Positions 1-5,665 of a DNA stretch of 5,689 bases are shown here, in pieces. Each line of letters begins with the position of its first letter. The stretch's first letter is position 1. Origin of the DNA: Betaproteobacteria bacterium (GTDB lineage: Bacteria > Pseudomonadota > Gammaproteobacteria > Burkholderiales > Casimicrobiaceae). Both the position numbers and the translations under genes were made by a program. The stretch covers positions 1 through 5,689 of the forward strand of contig VBCL01000189.1 of NCBI GenBank assembly GCA_005888865.1. The letters run 5' to 3'. Below the pieces are notes generated by a model. It ran no database searches. It was given only the letters and a program-made list of their open reading frames with translations, and was not told where the DNA came from.

Positions 1-1
1 C

Positions 2-301
2 GTTCTGCAGTTCGATACCGTATACCGGCTCGAACGCCTCAGCGGACGTTACGGCGATGTCGAGCTCGAGCGCACCTCACCGCGCACGGTGTACGCGCTG
101 CACCCGCCGGAGCGCGTCGATGCGTGGGCGCTCCTTCGCACGTGGCACGAGTACGTTCCGTGGGCCGATGCACTGTACGGCAGCGCGACGTACGTGCCCA
201 TGGCCGATGGCGCCGCCTACGAAGTCACCGTATCGCAGACAGGGCTGGTGGCGCGACCGCTGAACGATGCTGCGCGGCTGGCCGTGGGCGGCTGGCACTG
301 A
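2..301 (+). CDS. C-terminal part of an unrecognised protein (cut by window edge)
   Basis: An open frame runs from the first bases of the window to a TGA at 299-301 and gives 99 residues with no start that has a ribosome binding site. The gene therefore most likely begins before the window. The GTG at 89 is possible but no ribosome binding site precedes it, and the frame stays open and protein-like upstream of it. The visible part is soluble in character, rich in Trp and Tyr, with no membrane segment and no motif I can assign. It ends in GGWH. A short stretch around residues 36-55 (PPERVDAWALLRTWHEYVPW) looks helical. I do not recognise the family. Codon use (G/C in third positions) supports real coding. 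The next gene lies 129 bases downstream, past a REP-like repeat, so an operon with it is unlikely. Confidence 0.6.
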   Translation, partial: VLQFDTVYRLERLSGRYGDVELERTSPRTVYALHPPERVDAWALLRTWHEYVPWADALYGSATYVPMADGAAYEVTVSQTGLVARPLNDAARLAVGGWH

Positions 302-307
302 AGTATG

Positions 308-335
308 GGAAAAATGGGGTCAGGTTCGATTTTCC
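308..335. repeat. REP-like imperfect inverted repeat
   Basis: The left arm GGAAAAAT (308-315) is complementary to the right arm ATTTTCC (329-335) apart from one extra A. The arms enclose the 13-base loop GGGGTCAGGTTCG. The AT arms around a GGGGTCAG core stand out from the GC-rich surroundings, and the element starts a few bases after the stop codon at 301. From memory, elements built on 'AAAATGGGGTCAG...CGATTTT' are dispersed in many proteobacterial genomes and often sit near REP-associated tyrosine transposases; I cannot check this here. No transposase is in the window. It could instead be a hairpin that protects or ends the upstream transcript. The arm complementarity is seen directly; the REP assignment is inference. 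Confidence 0.45.
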
Positions 336-420
336 GTGATCATGGCGATACGCCCCTGCCGAGCTTCGCCGAAATGACGGACAATCGGGGGAATATCGCG
401 ACGGGAAGGGACGTACCAAC

Positions 421-425
421 GGAGA
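421..425 (+). promoter_or_regulatory. Ribosome binding site of the DUF6494-type gene
   Basis: GGAGA lies 5 bases before the ATG at 431. It decides for this start over the in-frame ATG at 305, which lies inside the REP-like element and would add 42 residues absent from the compact family. Confidence 0.6.
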
Positions 426-430
426 CCAGG

Positions 431-637
431 ATGAATCAAGAGACCTTCAACTTAAGCATCCGCAAGTTCCTGAAGATGGTGGGCGTCAACTCGCAGCGTG
501 AGATCGAGCAGGCGGTGACCCACGCGGTCGAAGCGGGCACGATCAAAGGCACGGAGAGCTTTCCTGCGCACGTCACCCTCGAGGTGGCGGGACTGAAGAT
601 CAACGTCAAATTCGACGGCGAGATCAAGCTTCAATGA
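431..637 (+). CDS. DUF6494 family small protein
   Basis: The 68-residue protein begins MNQETFNLSIRKFLK and matches what I recall of the DUF6494 family: short proteobacterial proteins with an N-terminal 'FN.SIRKFLK.VGV.SQREIE' segment and a C-terminal beta-rich tail. Residues 5-35 should form helices, including the helix-turn-helix-like VGVNSQREIEQAV. Residues 46-68 alternate hydrophobic and polar residues as in a beta hairpin. The length is typical of the family. There is no signal peptide, so it should be cytoplasmic. The function is unknown; it may bind nucleic acid or another protein, but nothing proves either. The stop TGA at 635-637 overlaps a possible ATG at 634 of the next gene, so the two may be translated from one message. 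Family assignment is by recall and is fairly sure; any function is not. Confidence 0.85.
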   Translation: MNQETFNLSIRKFLKMVGVNSQREIEQAVTHAVEAGTIKGTESFPAHVTLEVAGLKINVKFDGEIKLQ

Positions 638-690
638 CGTCGGGCTTCGAACTAACCTCGCTTCGAGCGGTCAAGACTCCGGGCCCCGCG

Positions 691-1524
691 ATGCGCACGT
701 TCAAACCTTCGAGACGCCTTCCTTGCGCGCTGCTGCTGATGCTCGGCATCGGCGGCGCCTGCGCGCAACCGGCGCCGATTCCAGGGCCCGAGACGGATCT
801 CTATGCCGGGACGCGGGAGGTTCGCTGGATCTTTCTCGTCCCGGTAATGAGCATGGAGCGCCACGAGATCGTGGTGCAGGGACCGGGCGTCGCGGTGCAC
901 TCGCGACGCTTCGATTACGATGTGCCGGGTCTGAAGACCGAGCGACGGAAGCTTTTCCCGGTCGCGGAGTTCTACTGCAAATACCCGGACTTGCAGCTAC
1001 CCAACGAGTGCGGCATCGCGTGGCACGATGTCTACGCCGATTTCCCCCAGCTGACGATGCGCCACGAACACATCGACATCGATGTTGCCGAATCGACGAC
1101 CGAGGAGCGCAGGATTCGCATCGACGTTCCGCGCTGGACCTGGACCGAGCGCACGCTGACCATCGTCGTCCCGGAGCTCACCATCGAACCGACGCCTCCG
1201 AGGACGTGGTCACAGGCACCGGATACGATGTTTGCCGATGCGTCGATCGAGCAGGCGCGGGCGACGCTGAACGCGGGTCAGGCCGAGGCAGTGAAGACCA
1301 TCGATGCGGCGGTCGCAGCCGTGACGTCGAGTATCGCGTCGGTCGAGGCGCAAGGCGCGGATGCGGCCAAGGTGACTTCCGGCGACGGCGCCCGCGTGGA
1401 TCTGTACGCAACGCGGCAGGCGCTGCTCGACGACAGGGCCCGTCAGGTCGCGCGCTATGCCCAGGTCCGCGCCGAGCTCGATGCCGTACGCAGCGCGCAG
1501 GAGCGCGCGATCGAGCAGCGCTGA
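691..1524 (+). CDS. Exported protein of unknown function with C-terminal coiled coil
   Basis: A 277-residue protein counted from the ATG at 691. Residues 1-25 form a good Sec signal peptide: basic start (RTFKPSRRLP), hydrophobic core (CALLLMLGIGG) and an ACA cleavage site before Gln26. The GGAC stretch resembles a lipobox, but the -3 residue is Gly, so a lipoprotein is less likely. Residues 40-165 look beta-rich, with repeated charged strands, and hold Cys96 and Cys107, which could form a disulphide. Residues about 183-277 are Ala/Gln/Arg/Glu-rich and helical, consistent with a coiled coil. The periplasm is the likely location. An in-frame ATG at 634 overlaps the DUF6494 stop (ATGA), would add 19 residues before the signal peptide and could be used by translational coupling. 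Neither start has a strong ribosome binding site; I chose 691 because it places the signal peptide at the N-terminus. I do not recognise the family. Confidence 0.75.
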   Translation: MRTFKPSRRLPCALLLMLGIGGACAQPAPIPGPETDLYAGTREVRWIFLVPVMSMERHEIVVQGPGVAVHSRRFDYDVPGLKTERRKLFPVAEFYCKYPDLQLPNECGIAWHDVYADFPQLTMRHEHIDIDVAESTTEERRIRIDVPRWTWTERTLTIVVPELTIEPTPPRTWSQAPDTMFADASIEQARATLNAGQAEAVKTIDAAVAAVTSSIASVEAQGADAAKVTSGDGARVDLYATRQALLDDRARQVARYAQVRAELDAVRSAQERAIEQR

Positions 1525-1564
1525 TTTGTCGAGGCGGTTTAGCAGGGTTAAATGCATCAGCCTG

Positions 1565-2236
1565 TCAAGGCGTCGCCCACATCCGGATCAGGTTGTAGTA
1601 GTACGCATAGAGTTGCGTGATCTCCGGCGTCCCCGCCAGCGGTTTTTCGAGGTTCTCTAGCGTCTGGAACATCGCGTAGAGCAGGGCGCGCTGCTGCGCG
1701 TCGCGCACCATGCTCTGCGTCCAGAAGATCATGGCCAGCCGCGTGCCGTGTGTTATCCGCGCGACATGATGGACGGTATTCGCCGGGTAAAGCAGCAAGT
1801 CGCCCGCCGGAAGCTTTGCGGCGTAGCCGCCCGGCATGACGTCGCTGACGAGCTCGCCGCCGCCGTAGTCGGCCGGATCGGAAAGGAACAGCGTCGCCGA
1901 TAGATCGACGCGCATCGGTGCGCCGCCGCCCATGATCGCCGCATCGCAATGATCCCCGTAATCCATGCCCTCCGCGTAGCGGTTCATCATCGGCGGACTC
2001 ATCAGCGCCGGCAGTGCGACGCTGAAGAACCGCGGGTGACGGCGGACCGCACGCAAGGTGATCTCGGCAGCGGCCTGGGCCTCGCGGCTGTCGTGCGGAG
2101 CTTCCGTATTGTGCTTGAGGGGGGCGGCGATCGGACCCGCGGTTTTGCGACCATCGTCCCACCGCACGCGAGCCGCGATCGCGCGCAGCTCGATGAGCTC
2201 GTCTTCGGTCAATACCGCTTCGAGATGATAGATCAT
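1565..2236 (-). CDS. PKHD-type Fe(II)/2-oxoglutarate hydroxylase (PiuC/YbiX family)
   Basis: The 223-residue protein matches the PiuC/YbiX family over its full length (family about 225 residues). The double-stranded beta-helix core spans about residues 78-175. It carries the HxD iron ligands His96 and Asp98 in YGDHCDAA, the distal ligand most likely His156 in NTVHHV, and Arg166 for binding the 2-oxoglutarate carboxylate. The family block DLSATLFLSDP is at 111-121, LPAGDLLLYP at 142-151, and the family-typical 'W.QSMVRD..QRALL' starts the C-terminal helical domain at 172-223. Such enzymes couple oxidative decarboxylation of 2-oxoglutarate to hydroxylation of a substrate; the substrate is unknown. 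Relatives often lie beside TonB siderophore receptors and respond to Fur, but no receptor and no Fur-box-like sequence is visible here. It lies 95 bases after a gene on the same strand. The start has only a weak upstream GGTGA. The assignment is firm. Confidence 0.93.
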   Translation of the reverse strand: MIYHLEAVLTEDELIELRAIAARVRWDDGRKTAGPIAAPLKHNTEAPHDSREAQAAAEITLRAVRRHPRFFSVALPALMSPPMMNRYAEGMDYGDHCDAAIMGGGAPMRVDLSATLFLSDPADYGGGELVSDVMPGGYAAKLPAGDLLLYPANTVHHVARITHGTRLAMIFWTQSMVRDAQQRALLYAMFQTLENLEKPLAGTPEITQLYAYYYNLIRMWATP

Positions 2237-2289
2237 GCGGGACGGTCACCGCGACGACACAACCGGCGCCTGGCGACACAGATCGGGGC

Positions 2290-2295
2290 ATTCTA
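2290..2295 (-). promoter_or_regulatory. Possible -10 element before the PKHD hydroxylase
   Basis: On the minus strand this reads TAGAAT, close to the sigma-70 consensus TATAAT, and ends 53 bases before the hydroxylase ATG. No convincing -35 hexamer is at 16-18 bases. An inverted repeat CGCGTA-ATGAC-TACGCG lies just upstream at 2299-2315. It could be a hairpin in the tail of the preceding transcript or an operator; it has no T-run, so it is not a standard terminator. Confidence 0.25.
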
Positions 2296-2331
2296 CCGCG
2301 CGTAATGACTACGCGGAGCGAACGATTGCGG

Positions 2332-2991
2332 TCAATCGTCGTCCAGCTGCACCGGCGAATCGTCCTGGAACGCGACCGCGAACGGGCGTGGCAGACGCTC
2401 CTTGTTCATGACCATGCGCACGTGGATGAACGAGGAGATCTGGCGCAGCGCGGCGCGAATCTCGTGCGCTGCGTCAGTTTTGGTCATGATGCGTCCCCAC
2501 CGCGCCCGGCGCGATGTGGGGCGCGGTCGAACGACGACGCCGAGCGATAGTTCCGCGAGGTGTTTGTCTCGGGTCATGTAGCCGCCAAACGGCGCAACGA
2601 GCCCGATTTCAAGGGGATTGCGAACCCATTCGGCGTTGACGCGCGCAGCGAGCTCGCAGGCCTTGGCCAGGAGCTGCTTCGCGCGTTCGCGCGGCAACGG
2701 CTCGACCACGCGTGCGAACGCCAATTCGACAAACCGCTCGGTGAGACCGTAGTCGGGCTGCATCTCGTTGGGCGGGTCGAGCAGCCCTTCGGCGACGAAC
2801 TCCTCGATCAGCGCCTTGCCTTCGTCGGCATCGCCGAGTCCGAAGTCCTGGCGGAAGCTGCGCGCGCTGATCCGCGCGCGTTCCGGCGACAGTCCGACCA
2901 CCCGGGAGAAGGCGCGCGCGGTCGCCGCCCTCAGATTGAGGGGGTCCATCCCGAAGTAGCTGCGATCCGTGACCAGCGTGCGCGCTTTCAT
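2332..2991 (-). CDS. Winged-helix protein with degenerate nucleotidyltransferase-like domain (putative)
   Basis: A 219-residue cytoplasmic protein with no signal peptide or membrane segment. Residues about 40-95 read as a winged helix-turn-helix: helices around SARSFRQDFG and DEGKALIEEFVAEGLLDP, then a wing-like YGLTERFVELAF. After a helical linker (98-122), residues 123-155 follow the pattern of the strand-turn-helix core of minimal nucleotidyltransferases, usually 'V..FGS...... .GDxDxxV'. Here this reads LVAPFGGY and then LAELSLGVVV, so the GS turn is GG (136-137) and both metal-binding Asp residues are missing (ELSL). If the fold assignment is right, the domain should be catalytically dead and act as a binding or scaffold module. 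The tail (170-219) is helical and ends in an acidic DDD. An in-frame extension to 3285 exists but reads through the divergent promoter region and another gene. The PKHD hydroxylase follows on the same strand. Coding is secure; the domain reading is inference by pattern. Confidence 0.72.
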   Translation of the reverse strand: MKARTLVTDRSYFGMDPLNLRAATARAFSRVVGLSPERARISARSFRQDFGLGDADEGKALIEEFVAEGLLDPPNEMQPDYGLTERFVELAFARVVEPLPRERAKQLLAKACELAARVNAEWVRNPLEIGLVAPFGGYMTRDKHLAELSLGVVVRPRPTSRRARWGRIMTKTDAAHEIRAALRQISSFIHVRMVMNKERLPRPFAVAFQDDSPVQLDDD

Positions 2992-2995
2992 GGTT

Positions 2996-3000
2996 TCCCC
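2996..3000 (-). promoter_or_regulatory. Ribosome binding site of the winged-helix/nucleotidyltransferase-like gene
   Basis: Read on the minus strand this is GGGGA, 4 bases before the ATG whose first base is 2991. It supports this start over the long in-frame extension to 3285. Confidence 0.5.
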
Positions 3001-3086
3001 GAGCTGCCCATGGCCTTCTATGACAATAGCATAAACGCCGCGGGGAAGGGAAGGGGGCGTGCGCGCTGGGCCCCGACGAGCCCGGT

Positions 3087-3106
3087 GCCCATCGCTTATC
3101 ATGGGC
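3087..3106. promoter_or_regulatory. Inverted repeat in the divergent intergenic region (candidate operator or hairpin)
   Basis: GCCCAT (3087-3092) and ATGGGC (3101-3106) are perfect inverted copies around the 8-base spacer CGCTTATC. The pairing extends two more positions if one G-T pair is allowed. The element lies in the 172-base gap between divergent genes, 57 bases before the plus-strand ATG at 3164. TATCAT (3097-3102), a fair -10 hexamer, overlaps the right arm, though I see no good -35. A dimeric repressor site or a leader hairpin would both fit. The rest of the gap is GC-rich apart from an AT patch at about 3016-3036, which could hold the minus-strand promoter, but no clear hexamer pair is visible. 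Confidence 0.35.
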
Positions 3107-3150
3107 GCTCGGCTGACGCTCGATGTGCCGTGCCCCTCGACCCTAATCGT

Positions 3151-3155
3151 GGAGA
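3151..3155 (+). promoter_or_regulatory. Ribosome binding site of the four-cysteine exported protein
   Basis: GGAGA lies 8 bases before the ATG at 3164. It fixes that start against the in-frame ATG at 3059, whose extra 35 residues would precede the signal peptide and show no protein character. Confidence 0.65.
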
Positions 3156-3163
3156 CCCGAACC

Positions 3164-3982
3164 ATGCCTCGAATCGGACCAATACCGGCGCTGGCCGCGG
3201 CGGCGCTGGCGTGCATCGCCGTCATGCTGTCGTCGCCGAGCGCGGCGCAAGCGGCAAAGAGTACCGAGTGCGCCAAGATCGGCATCTGCTATTGCGTGAG
3301 TACCGATCTCAAGCCGGTGATCGAGGCGAGGATCGCGCAATTCCGTCAGACCGCCGCCGAGCAGCGCAAGGCCGGCAAGGCGGTGGGCTATCTGTCCGTT
3401 CCGTTGTCGCCCGCGGGAGGCGGCTACATGAAGCTCAACTTCGAAGTCGCCGCCGCGGCCAAGGCGGCGATCGAGAAACGCTACGGCGGCGATTTTGTCT
3501 GGGTCCTCAATCCCGGCACCGCGGAGCCGCTGCCCAAGGGGTCGGGCGCGGATTACATGCTGATGTGGACCAGCATCCTCGAAGGCCACGACGGCCTGGG
3601 CGAGGACTTCGACTTCGTGTACTTCGCCGGACCGCAGGATTTTGCCCGCGTGTTCGAGCTCGACGGCACCGCGGACATGGCCAAGATCGATCAGTACTTC
3701 GACAAGCGCGTCAAGACCGATCCCGACCTGGAGAAGGCGATGAAGGCCGGGTTGACCAAGCCGGCGTTCCGGACCTACTACGCGCTCAAGGCGTCGTCCG
3801 CATTCAGCAAGGGCGCCCACGACGAATGGAACATCATCCGCGTGATCAACGAGCGCAGACGCAATGAGCAGCGACTCGGCATCCCGGACCAGTTGCCGGT
3901 GCTGTTCGACGGGCGCGCCGTGCCCGCCGCCAACTCGGAAACGGTGGTGTCCGACGGCTACGTGGGCAAGTGCAAGATGTAG
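3164..3982 (+). CDS. Exported four-cysteine protein of unknown function
   Basis: A 272-residue protein starting at an ATG with a good ribosome binding site. Residues 1-30 form a Sec signal peptide: MPRIGP, a long Ala-rich hydrophobic core (PALAAAALACIAVMLSS) and cleavage after AQA30. The mature protein should be periplasmic or secreted, with no further membrane segment. It has four cysteines: Cys36, Cys42 and Cys44 clustered at the new N-terminus (ECAKIGICYC), and Cys270 two residues from the end. Disulphides tying the two ends together, or metal binding, are possible. The middle (about 47-115) is helical around PVIEARIAQFRQTAAEQRK. Residues 108-165 hold aromatic segments (GDFVWVLNPGT, DYMLMWTSILEGHDGLG, FDFVYFAGPQDF). 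A helical region at 170-235 includes FRTYYALKASSAFSKGAHDEW. The composition suggests an ordinary folded protein under selection. I do not recognise a named family. The gene is convergent with the peptidase gene, 10 bases away. Confidence 0.8.
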   Translation: MPRIGPIPALAAAALACIAVMLSSPSAAQAAKSTECAKIGICYCVSTDLKPVIEARIAQFRQTAAEQRKAGKAVGYLSVPLSPAGGGYMKLNFEVAAAAKAAIEKRYGGDFVWVLNPGTAEPLPKGSGADYMLMWTSILEGHDGLGEDFDFVYFAGPQDFARVFELDGTADMAKIDQYFDKRVKTDPDLEKAMKAGLTKPAFRTYYALKASSAFSKGAHDEWNIIRVINERRRNEQRLGIPDQLPVLFDGRAVPAANSETVVSDGYVGKCKM

Positions 3983-3992
3983 AGCGTGCGCG

Positions 3993-5483
3993 CTACCCGG
4001 CCAGCCAGCCGGCCAGATCGCGCTTGAGCTTACGCATGTCGGCTTCGCGCGTGTACATCATGTGACCGGCGTCGAAGTAATGATGCTGCACGCGCGCGAG
4101 AAGCTCGGGCGGAACGTCGAGTTGCGCCAGCGACCAGTCGGTAGCGCTGTAGGGTGTCCCGAGGTCGTAGTGCCCGCTGGCAACCAATACCCTCAAGTGG
4201 GGATTGCGCCGCAGCGCGCGTGAAAGATCGGGGCTGGTGCAGGCGTAGCCGTTGCCCTTCTGGTCGCCGCGGTTCCAGTTCCACTGCTTGTGGGCATCCA
4301 TCGACAACACTTCGTAGCGTTCGTGGATGTCGACGCCCAGTTGCTCGCTCATGTAAGCGTGCGCCGCCATCGTGTAGGGCGCAGCAATCGCTTCGATGCC
4401 GGGATCGAACTCCCATTCGCGCGTTCGGCTCGCGGCCATCGGCCCGGTGACCCGAGCCTCGAGCCGACCGACGATCTGGCCGCGATCGCGCAGCAGCTCG
4501 AAGAAAAACGTCTGATCGCTGATGCGAACATTCTTCTCCTCGACCAGCGATGGCGCGAGTCCGGTCAGCTCCGCCAGGCGATTGACCACGCGGCGCCGCG
4601 TGGCAGAGGAGAGCCGCGCGCCGGCATGCAGGGCGGCGAGATAGTCCTCGACCACAAAGCCTTCCGCCGCCGCGCGCGCCGCCTCGGGCGACTCGGCAAT
4701 CGATCCCGACAGCTTGCCATGGTATTGCGCAACACACGCATAGGCCGGCAGGAACAAAGCATAGGGGAGATCGTTGCGGGGCGCGAAAACGATGCTCTGC
4801 AGGTCCATCGCGCACGAGACGAGCACGAGTCCCGACAAGGCGACGCCCTGTTCCTGCAATTTCTCCGCCAGCGCAGCGCCGCGGGTCGTGCCATAGCTCT
4901 CGCCCGCCACGTACAGCGGAGAGCTCCAGCGGCGATGACGCCCCAGCCATACGCGTATGCATTCGGCGAGCGCGTCCACGTCGCCGTCGACGCTGAGCAT
5001 CTTCTTGCGCGCCTCTTCGCTCGCGGTGATCGAGTACCCGGTGTGCGGCGGATCGATGAACACCAGGTCGAAGTGCTCGAACCACGAATCCTCATTGTCG
5101 GTCACCGTATACGGCGGCGCCGGCATCGTGCCGTCTTCGCGAATGGCCACCCGCTTCGGTCCCAGCGCGCCGAGGTGCAGCCAGATCGAGGCCGAACCGG
5201 GTCCCCCGTTGAAGACGAAGCACACCGGGCGCTTTTTCGGGTCGGCGTCTTCCAGAAAATACGACGTCGTGAAGACTGCGGCTTCGGGCTCGCCACGCTT
5301 GTCGTCGAGGCCGCCCGCGGTGACCGGAACGAACGCGGCCACCGCCTTGTAGCTCAGGGTGCGGCCGTTCAGCACGATGCTCGCCGTGCTCTCGCACGGC
5401 GCCTGCGCAAGCAGCTTGTCGACCTTCTCGCGCAGTCGTTTCTTGGCTTCTTCGGTCAAAGGGGTGGATGTCGGTTCGCTCAT
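3993..5483 (-). CDS. Serine carboxypeptidase-like peptidase, family S10
   Basis: A 496-residue protein, about the usual length for bacterial S10 peptidases (alpha/beta-hydrolase fold). The parts in order: the oxyanion motif NGGPGSAS at 92-99, the block FIDPPHTGYS at 142-151, the nucleophile Ser196 in GESYG (194-198), the acid Asp440 in GHYDLGTPYSATDW (437-450) and the general base His474 in DAGHMMY (471-477). All catalytic residues are present, so it should be active and remove C-terminal residues from peptides; the natural substrate is unknown. The N-terminus (MSEPTSTPLTEEAKKRLREK) is hydrophilic with no signal peptide, so it is probably cytoplasmic, whereas many family members are secreted or vacuolar. 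In the DP.GTG(F/Y)S-type block a His (147) stands where Gly is usual. The ATG at 5483 has no clear ribosome binding site, but downstream starts would cut into the conserved N-terminal part. Family assignment is firm. Confidence 0.95.
   Translation of the reverse strand: MSEPTSTPLTEEAKKRLREKVDKLLAQAPCESTASIVLNGRTLSYKAVAAFVPVTAGGLDDKRGEPEAAVFTTSYFLEDADPKKRPVCFVFNGGPGSASIWLHLGALGPKRVAIREDGTMPAPPYTVTDNEDSWFEHFDLVFIDPPHTGYSITASEEARKKMLSVDGDVDALAECIRVWLGRHRRWSSPLYVAGESYGTTRGAALAEKLQEQGVALSGLVLVSCAMDLQSIVFAPRNDLPYALFLPAYACVAQYHGKLSGSIAESPEAARAAAEGFVVEDYLAALHAGARLSSATRRRVVNRLAELTGLAPSLVEEKNVRISDQTFFFELLRDRGQIVGRLEARVTGPMAASRTREWEFDPGIEAIAAPYTMAAHAYMSEQLGVDIHERYEVLSMDAHKQWNWNRGDQKGNGYACTSPDLSRALRRNPHLRVLVASGHYDLGTPYSATDWSLAQLDVPPELLARVQHHYFDAGHMMYTREADMRKLKRDLAGWLAG
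3997..4012. other. GC-rich hairpin between convergent genes
   Basis: CCGGC (3997-4001) pairs with GCCGG (4008-4012) across the loop CAGCCA. It lies 14 bases after the stop of the exported four-cysteine protein and inside the last codons of the peptidase. It could slow or end transcription from the plus strand, but no T-run follows, so it is not a standard intrinsic terminator. In so GC-rich a sequence such a short stem can arise by chance. Confidence 0.2.
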
Positions 5484-5518
5484 GAAAGTAAGGTCGTCGG
5501 GTCCGTGGTCAAGGCGTG

Positions 5519-5524
5519 ATTCTA
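5519..5524 (-). promoter_or_regulatory. Possible -10 element before the S10 peptidase
   Basis: On the minus strand this reads TAGAAT, 35 bases before the peptidase ATG at 5483. The same hexamer precedes the PKHD hydroxylase. No convincing -35 is at the right distance, though the stretch upstream is richer in A and T than its surroundings. The call rests on position and a five-of-six match to TATAAT. Confidence 0.3.
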
Positions 5525-5590
5525 TCCTGCGTGGAAATAAGGTTCTTCGCCGATTTGCTTGAACGCGGTTTGGGTGCAGCGACGAGGCGG

Positions 5591-5665
5591 CGGCGAATGC
5601 CCGCCTGCTAGGCAGCGGCGCATACCAGCGTGCTAGGCAGCAGCGAATGCCCGCTGCGCGCCCGA
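5591..5665. repeat. 25-bp tandem repeat, two full copies and one partial
   Basis: Copies begin at 5591, 5616 and 5641 with an exact 25-base period. Copies 1 and 2 agree at 21 of 25 positions, sharing CGGCG at the start and TGCTAGGCAG at the end. Copy 3 matches copy 1 at 13 of its first 14 bases (CAGCGAATGCCCGC) and then diverges. Copy 1 ends in the small palindrome CTGC-TAG-GCAG (5605-5615). The period is not a multiple of three and no convincing gene covers the repeat. It lies more than 100 bases upstream of the peptidase start, near the window edge. It may be the end of a longer array or a remnant of slippage. Bases 5666-5689 show nothing further. Confidence 0.6.

Noticed and set aside
1520..1561. 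GCTGAT ... ATCAGC inverted repeat spanning the gap between the convergent genes as a terminator
   Set aside because: The arms are only 6 bases, the loop is 30 bases and no T-run follows, so a functional hairpin is unlikely.
723..1598. Open frame of 291 codons overlapping the exported coiled-coil protein in another frame
   Set aside because: The translation is dominated by Arg, Gly and Ala, and it has no ribosome binding site. The alternative frame has a clear signal peptide and normal composition.
1557..2291. Open frame of 244 codons on the minus strand, overlapping the hydroxylase
   Set aside because: The PKHD hydroxylase lies in a different frame of the same strand with full-length family similarity. 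This frame is its shadow.
2332..2991. Toxin-antitoxin or HEPN/MNT-type defence pair
   Set aside because: The nucleotidyltransferase-like domain lacks catalytic residues, no HEPN partner with its RxxxxH motif is adjacent, and the neighbour is a PKHD hydroxylase.
2560..3867. Open frame of 435 codons on the plus strand
   Set aside because: It overlaps the winged-helix gene on the opposite strand and the exported four-cysteine gene in another frame, both of which have better starts and protein-like composition. Its translation is Arg/Gly-rich, as expected for a GC-rich shadow frame.
4290..5519. Open frame of 409 codons antisense to the S10 peptidase
   Set aside because: The opposite strand encodes a full S10 peptidase with all motifs. 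The antisense translation is Arg-rich low-complexity sequence with no recognisable domain.
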